Positions 60,330 through 64,000 of a DNA stretch of 64,000 nt are shown one piece after another. The stretch comes from Verrucomicrobiales bacterium (lineage in GTDB: Bacteria; Verrucomicrobiota; Verrucomicrobiia; Limisphaerales; J093): positions 558,001 to 622,000 of the forward strand of contig JACKPW010000001.1 in the NCBI GenBank assembly GCA_024233215.1, in the 5' to 3' direction. How positions within the stretch are numbered: the stretch's first letter is position 1; the number at the start of each line of letters is the position of its first letter. The translations under genes and the position numbers were made by a program. Under the pieces are notes generated by a model, which saw only the letters and a list, made by a program, of their open reading frames with translations, was not told where the DNA came from and made no database searches.

Positions 60330-61561
60330 ATCCCGGCAACTCACCGGATGCCGGCCCCGCCGCCGCGGAGTTTGAAGGCTGGCTGCGCGCCGACGGACGC
60401 AAAGGCATCCGCAACATCCTGGTGGTGGTCCATCTCGTCGAGTGCGCCCACCACGTGGCCCGCGAGATCGTCCTGCCCTTCCGCGGGGGAAACGTTCATT
60501 CAATCGGCTTCGGCGGCTGCTTCCCGAACGAATACGCGGACCGAATGATGCGGGCCCTCTGCACGCATCCGAACGTCGGAGGCGCCCTGCTGGTATCACT
60601 CGGTTGTGAGAGCTTCAACCGCGGCGGACTGGCGGACCACATCCGGTCCTCAGGCCGGCCGGTACAAACGCTGGTGATCCAGGAATCCGGCGGCACCCGG
60701 ACCTCGATTCAGGCCGGACAGCAGCAGGTCACGGAAGGCCTGGCGAAACTCGCCCGGCAACCGCGGGTGACCATGACCGTGAACGAACTCGTGGTCGGCA
60801 CCATCTGCGGCGGGAGCGATGCGACCAGCGGCCTCACGGCCAACCCGGCGGTGGGGGAGGCCTTCGACCGGCTGGAAGCTGCGGGCGCGACGACCCTCTT
60901 CGAGGAAACAGGGGAGTTGATCGGCTGTGAGCAGTTTCTTGCGGCCCGGGCGGCCAGGACCGAGCTCAAGCGCATGCTGACCGTCAGCATCGACAAGGCG
61001 GCGCGACACTATGCCGAGCTCGGACATGGCAGTTTCGCACCCGGCAATGCCGACGGCGGCCTGACCACCATCGAGGAGAAGTCGCTGGGGGCCTACAGCA
61101 AGAGCGGCCACGCGCCGATCCAGGGTCTGCTGAAACCGGCGGACATTCCGCCCGGCCCCGGGCTTTACCTGCTGGATGTCGTGCCGGACGGCCCCACCCG
61201 CCACGGCTTCGCCAACATCAATGACAATGCCGAGATCGCCGAATTGATGGCGTGCGGGGCTCACCTCACCCTGTTCACCACCGGCCGCGGCAGCGTGGTG
61301 GGGTCCGCGATATCCCCGGTCATCAAGATCTGCGCCAACCCGGTGACGTATGCCCGGATGCCCGAGGATATGGACATTAATGCGGGATGCATTCTCGACG
61401 GCCACGCCACCCGGGGAGAGGTGGCCGGGGAAATCTACGAACGGGTCCTGCGGACCGCCGCCGGCAAAGCCACCGCCTCCGAACGCCTCGGTCATCAGGA
61501 ATTCGTCCTGACCTACAAGACCTCGGCACCGGCGGGCCCGGGCTGCCTGCCCACCGGCTGA
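60326..61561 (+). CDS. UxaA-family dehydratase, large subunit (altronate/galactarate dehydratase-like)
   Basis: 411 residues of the UxaA/GarD C-terminal domain: GWLRADGRKGIRNILVVVHL, VECAHHVAREI, VSLGCESFN, IQESGGTRTSIQAG, NELVVGTICGGSDATSGLTA, NPAVGEAFDRL, FEETGELIGCE. Near the end TRHGFANINDNAEIAELMAC and TTGRGSVVGSAISPVIKICA complete the fold. The enzyme dehydrates sugar acids (altronate, galactarate or a relative) with an iron or iron-sulfur centre. In E. coli both parts are one chain; here they are split, as in SuyAB-like enzymes. Substrate not determined. Confidence 0.88.
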   Translation: MNPGNSPDAGPAAAEFEGWLRADGRKGIRNILVVVHLVECAHHVAREIVLPFRGGNVHSIGFGGCFPNEYADRMMRALCTHPNVGGALLVSLGCESFNRGGLADHIRSSGRPVQTLVIQESGGTRTSIQAGQQQVTEGLAKLARQPRVTMTVNELVVGTICGGSDATSGLTANPAVGEAFDRLEAAGATTLFEETGELIGCEQFLAARAARTELKRMLTVSIDKAARHYAELGHGSFAPGNADGGLTTIEEKSLGAYSKSGHAPIQGLLKPADIPPGPGLYLLDVVPDGPTRHGFANINDNAEIAELMACGAHLTLFTTGRGSVVGSAISPVIKICANPVTYARMPEDMDINAGCILDGHATRGEVAGEIYERVLRTAAGKATASERLGHQEFVLTYKTSAPAGPGCLPTG

Positions 61562-61889
61562 CTTGCCGCGGAAAACCCCCAATGAACCGGGATGAATGTG
61601 CATGAGCTGCTCGGGATGACCTCCCAAGGCCCACCGGATGTCCCCAGTCAATGGGAACCCCGGGATGATTTCTCAAATCATTGATAATTAGCGTATTCCG
61701 ATCCATCCAGAATAGTTCAACCGCCCCTACGGGTGGGACAAGCCCGCCGAGAGTCGTCTCCCCGAGAGCGATGGACCTGAACCGCCTCAAGGATGGCAAC
61801 AGACCGAGGCGAGCACAAATGCCCATGATCTGCCGGCTGTCGGCCGGCTTGCATAGCGGAATGAATGTGCGCATTGTGTCAACCAAAGT
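61562..61889. other. intergenic region before vapBC
   Basis: 328 bases with locally lower G+C than its neighbours (ATCATTGATAATTAGCG around 61676-61692). Minus-strand frames look non-coding. A small inverted repeat AATGTGCGCATT lies at 61863-61874 just before vapB and could be an operator. Nothing else was recognised. Confidence 0.4.
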
Positions 61890-62105
61890 ATGCGAGTGAC
61901 CATCGATATTCCTGAAACCGAAATGCAGGAAATTCAAAAACTGACCGAGCTTAAGAAGAAGTCTCCAGCCATCAGTCGCGCACTATCCGAGTACATCCGT
62001 CTGCACCGGAAGCGGCGATTCCTTGACCGCGCCCTCTCGGGCCAAACTGATTACGCCCTGACCAACGAGCAACTCGAGTCCCTGGACGTCTATGAGACTC
62101 GTTGA
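61890..62105 (+). CDS. vapB: VapB-type antitoxin (second pair)
   Basis: 71 residues. Starts MRVTIDIPETEMQEIQKLTE, a ribbon-helix-helix-like beginning, with SPAISRALSEYIRLHRKRRF as the helical dimer part and a C-terminal toxin-binding tail (EQLESLDVYETR). Overlaps the vapC start by 14 bases. A different sequence group from the antitoxin at 23012-23212. Confidence 0.88.
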   Translation: MRVTIDIPETEMQEIQKLTELKKKSPAISRALSEYIRLHRKRRFLDRALSGQTDYALTNEQLESLDVYETR

Positions 62106-62487
62106 CACTTCGCTGTGGGTGGAGTTCTTGCGCAAGAAAGGCGATCCGAGGGTCAAACAGATTGTGGCGCGACTCGTCGAGGCGGACCTCGCTGTCTACA
62201 CCTGCCCGGTGCGATTTGAGCTGCTCAGCGGGGTGCGCCCCGAGGAGGAATCTGACCTCGAACAGGCCCTGGCCTTCAGCCGCCACGTCCCGTTCGAGTT
62301 CGATGACTGGCGAGAAGCCGCCCTGCTGGAACGGCAACTCCGTGGCCGGGGCCTGACGGTACCGCGCAATGACCTCTTCGTCGCGATCGTTGCCATCCGG
62401 ACCCACCTTCCCATCGCCTGCCGGGACGCCCACTTCGATGCGATGAGCGCGATCATCGGCCGCACACTGGAGGTTGAGCAGTGCTGA
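62092..62487 (+). CDS. vapC: VapC-type PIN-domain toxin (second pair)
   Basis: 131 residues. PIN-domain residues: Asp5 (RLVDTSLWVEFL), Glu in RFELLSGV, Asp in VPRNDLFVAIVAI and Asp in CRDAHFDAM. Predicted RNase toxin held by the upstream VapB. The two VapC proteins in the window are only distantly alike, so these are independent systems. Confidence 0.92.
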   Translation: MRLVDTSLWVEFLRKKGDPRVKQIVARLVEADLAVYTCPVRFELLSGVRPEEESDLEQALAFSRHVPFEFDDWREAALLERQLRGRGLTVPRNDLFVAIVAIRTHLPIACRDAHFDAMSAIIGRTLEVEQC

Positions 62488-62862
62488 CCCCGCGCGCGTG
62501 TCGACCCCGGGTCACTCCTCCGGGTGACCCCGCCCTTCTTTCCACGCTCACGCCGGTGGTTTTTCTCTGAAGCGGTATTGAATGGCCGCGTCTTCCGTCA
62601 GACCGAGGTCGGTCATCAGCAGATCACGGACGATCTGAGCAAGGCCATCGCGCGGGAGCGGACACACCGGCCCTCTTGAGGAGAAACCAGGCCCGGGCAG
62701 GAGGTCATCCTGGATTGGCGCGATCTCGAGGAAACCGAACACGCGACGAACCTCCCCCGCTCGACCGACGCCAGCCTCATCAAACACGCGAACCGGGGGG
62801 CCTCACCGCCCGCGGCCCCAGCCTTTTCGTGTGTTTTGTGTATTTCGTGGTTGCCGTCCAAC
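62488..62862. other. intergenic region with short-period array
   Basis: 375 bases without a convincing gene. Near its right end (62823-62851) the words TTTTCGTGTGTTTTGTGTAT and TTCGTGG repeat with a period of about 9 bases, reading on the minus strand as CACGAAATACACAAAACACA. This is another short-array family like those at 22239-22270 and 23964-24125, here single. Confidence 0.45.
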
Positions 62863-64000
62863 TCAGAAGCGCTGCAGCAACTCGAGCAACTGGCGGTCCA
62901 GCTTGTGGCCCTGCCAATCTTCGTACGCGATGTCCGTCCGGCCCGAATCGAGGATGCCGAAGGAGCCGCGGAAGTTCCAAAGCGCATAGCCGATCTCGTG
63001 CTGCTTCAGCACCTCCATGACATCGGTGAACCAGCCGGTGAAGACCGCGTACGGCGTCTTGTTGTAGCAACCACACTCGCCACAATGCACCCCGATGCGG
63101 CTGCGCGCCAACCCGCCCCAGTTCGCGAAGCGCTGCTCCAGTTTGGCGCGGTCGGCCTGGATGCTCCCGTCCGGATTCTTCAAGGGCCAGGTCGGCTCGG
63201 GGAAGCTGGAATTGCGGTCAACCCAACTCGCCCGGTAATGGCTGATTCCCGCCGGCCAGTAGGCGTGCACGCTCTGGGCCACCTTCGTCGGAATCATCTG
63301 TTTCACGATCTCGTTGCCGACACTCAACCCGTCAATGATGATGGTGTGGCCGGGGGCGTATTCCCGAATCTTGTTCGTCGCCCGGGTCATCACCCGGGTG
63401 TAGTCATCCGAGGTCATGTAACCCTCGCGCGGCGTGGGGGCCTCGTTGAGCAGGTTGAAACTGAGTTCACTGGCCGGCACCCCGGCATAGCGTTTGGCGA
63501 ATACGCCCCAGTGGTGGGTGAACGCCTCCTCCGCCCGCGCGTCCCTCCAAAGGACAAAGGGCTCGCGGTCCGGGTCGTTGATGCAGTAGCCCGGCGCGCG
63601 ATGGAAGTTCAGGCTGATGTGCAGTTTGTGCTTCCGGCACAACGCCACCGCCCGGTCCACCTTCTCCAACGTCGCTTCCTTGATCTTGAACGTGTCGTCG
63701 GGCGTCAGCTTGCGCGTCTGCTTCCAGTCGGCATCGATCCACATCCAGTAATCCATGGGCAACCGGACGAAATCGAACCCCCAGTCGCGCATCCAGCGCA
63801 GATCATCCTCCTGCACCATCCCCTGCCCTTCCTCGCGGTTCGAAAGGGCCTGGAAGAAGTTCGTCAGGTTAAATCCCCGCCATCGGGGCAGCGGGTTTCC
63901 CTTGGGAAAGTTCGCGGCACTGGCGCTGCCGACCCCCACGGCCGCCCCGGCCAGCGCGGTCTGCTTGAGGAAGTCACGGCGGGAAACGGCCGCGCAGCGG
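62863..64000 (-). CDS. Tat-exported GH5 family glycoside hydrolase (5' end outside window)
   Basis: The frame is open to the window edge. The first visible residues give a twin-arginine signal, SRRDFLKQTALAGAAVGVGS, so the true start lies beyond 64000. The catalytic barrel shows RGFNLTNFFQ, WGFDFVRLPMDYWMW, ISLNFHRAPGYCIN, the acid/base Glu in FNLLNEAPTP, SVHAYWPAGISHY, and the probable nucleophile in GVHCGECGCYNKTP. GH5 enzymes cut beta-glucans, mannans or related beta-linked glycans; the substrate is not clear. Folded export by Tat is frequent in this phylum. Confidence 0.85.
   Translation of the reverse strand, partial: RCAAVSRRDFLKQTALAGAAVGVGSASAANFPKGNPLPRWRGFNLTNFFQALSNREEGQGMVQEDDLRWMRDWGFDFVRLPMDYWMWIDADWKQTRKLTPDDTFKIKEATLEKVDRAVALCRKHKLHISLNFHRAPGYCINDPDREPFVLWRDARAEEAFTHHWGVFAKRYAGVPASELSFNLLNEAPTPREGYMTSDDYTRVMTRATNKIREYAPGHTIIIDGLSVGNEIVKQMIPTKVAQSVHAYWPAGISHYRASWVDRNSSFPEPTWPLKNPDGSIQADRAKLEQRFANWGGLARSRIGVHCGECGCYNKTPYAVFTGWFTDVMEVLKQHEIGYALWNFRGSFGILDSGRTDIAYEDWQGHKLDRQLLELLQRF

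Noticed and set aside
62548..62787. 79-codon minus-strand frame before the GH5 gene
   Set aside because: No motif, start context or family resemblance; treated as intergenic.

Overview
The window is high-GC bacterial chromosome and most resembles a member of the Verrucomicrobiota (Limisphaerales/Pedosphaera-like). This is inferred from gene content: pseudopilins of the FTLIELLVVIAIIAILAG type, a sulfatase, a DUF1080-ThuA fusion, large secreted proteins with C-terminal RYRV...RFYRAV-like tails, GH38/GH62/GH31/GH5 enzymes, and many small palindromic repeats between genes. No phage, plasmid or CRISPR signature is visible.

Layout. 1-2.4 kb is a mobile area: a REP-associated tyrosine transposase (RAYT), REP-like hairpins and an IS110-family transposase lying between two copies of a 157-bp repeat. 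2.4-11.1 kb holds a phosphodiesterase, a TPR protein, an exported methyltransferase, a lipase-maturation-factor-like membrane protein, a GH31 glucosidase, a DUF309 protein, two small membrane proteins and a LAB_N/zinc-ribbon protein. 11.1-11.8 kb contains a frameshifted remnant of a secreted protein. 11.8-13.4 kb is a DUF1080-ThuA protein. 13.6-22.2 kb is a complex I operon, nuoBCDEFGHI, without nuoA or nuoJ-N. It is interrupted twice: by an antisense tRNA-Gln with hairpins between nuoE and nuoF, and by an array-bounded four-helix-bundle gene between nuoG and nuoH. 22.6-27.7 kb holds a vapBC pair, a GlcG/HbpS-like protein, and lplA divergent from aceE (lipoylation next to pyruvate dehydrogenase E1). 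27.8-35.2 kb is a carbohydrate block on the minus strand: GH38, SGNH hydrolase, GH140-like DUF4038 protein and GH62. 35.4-40.8 kb encodes an ABC/HlyD/outer-membrane-factor exporter preceded by a PHP phosphatase. 40.9-42.55 kb is a complete DDE insertion sequence with perfect 19-bp inverted repeats and a 9-bp target duplication, inserted just upstream of a tandem pair of pseudopilin genes. 44-54 kb encodes an FG-GAP-like secreted protein, a 2011-residue secreted protein with a C12/G18 homopolymer pair, and a sulfatase. 54-64 kb holds an M50-CBS protease, mnmA, a long topoisomerase III, a split UxaA-type dehydratase, a second vapBC and a Tat-exported GH5 enzyme cut by the window edge.

Two themes run through the window. 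First, small mobile or repetitive units sit inside otherwise conserved operons. The most interesting is a four-helix-bundle (S23/IVP-like) gene framed by inverted short-period arrays of TTGAGCA/TGCTCAA type, present once intact and once decayed. Second, several genes have a -35/N16-17/-10 promoter ending only 6-8 bases before the start codon, which suggests leaderless or near-leaderless transcripts. All assignments come from reading the sequence only; no database search was run.
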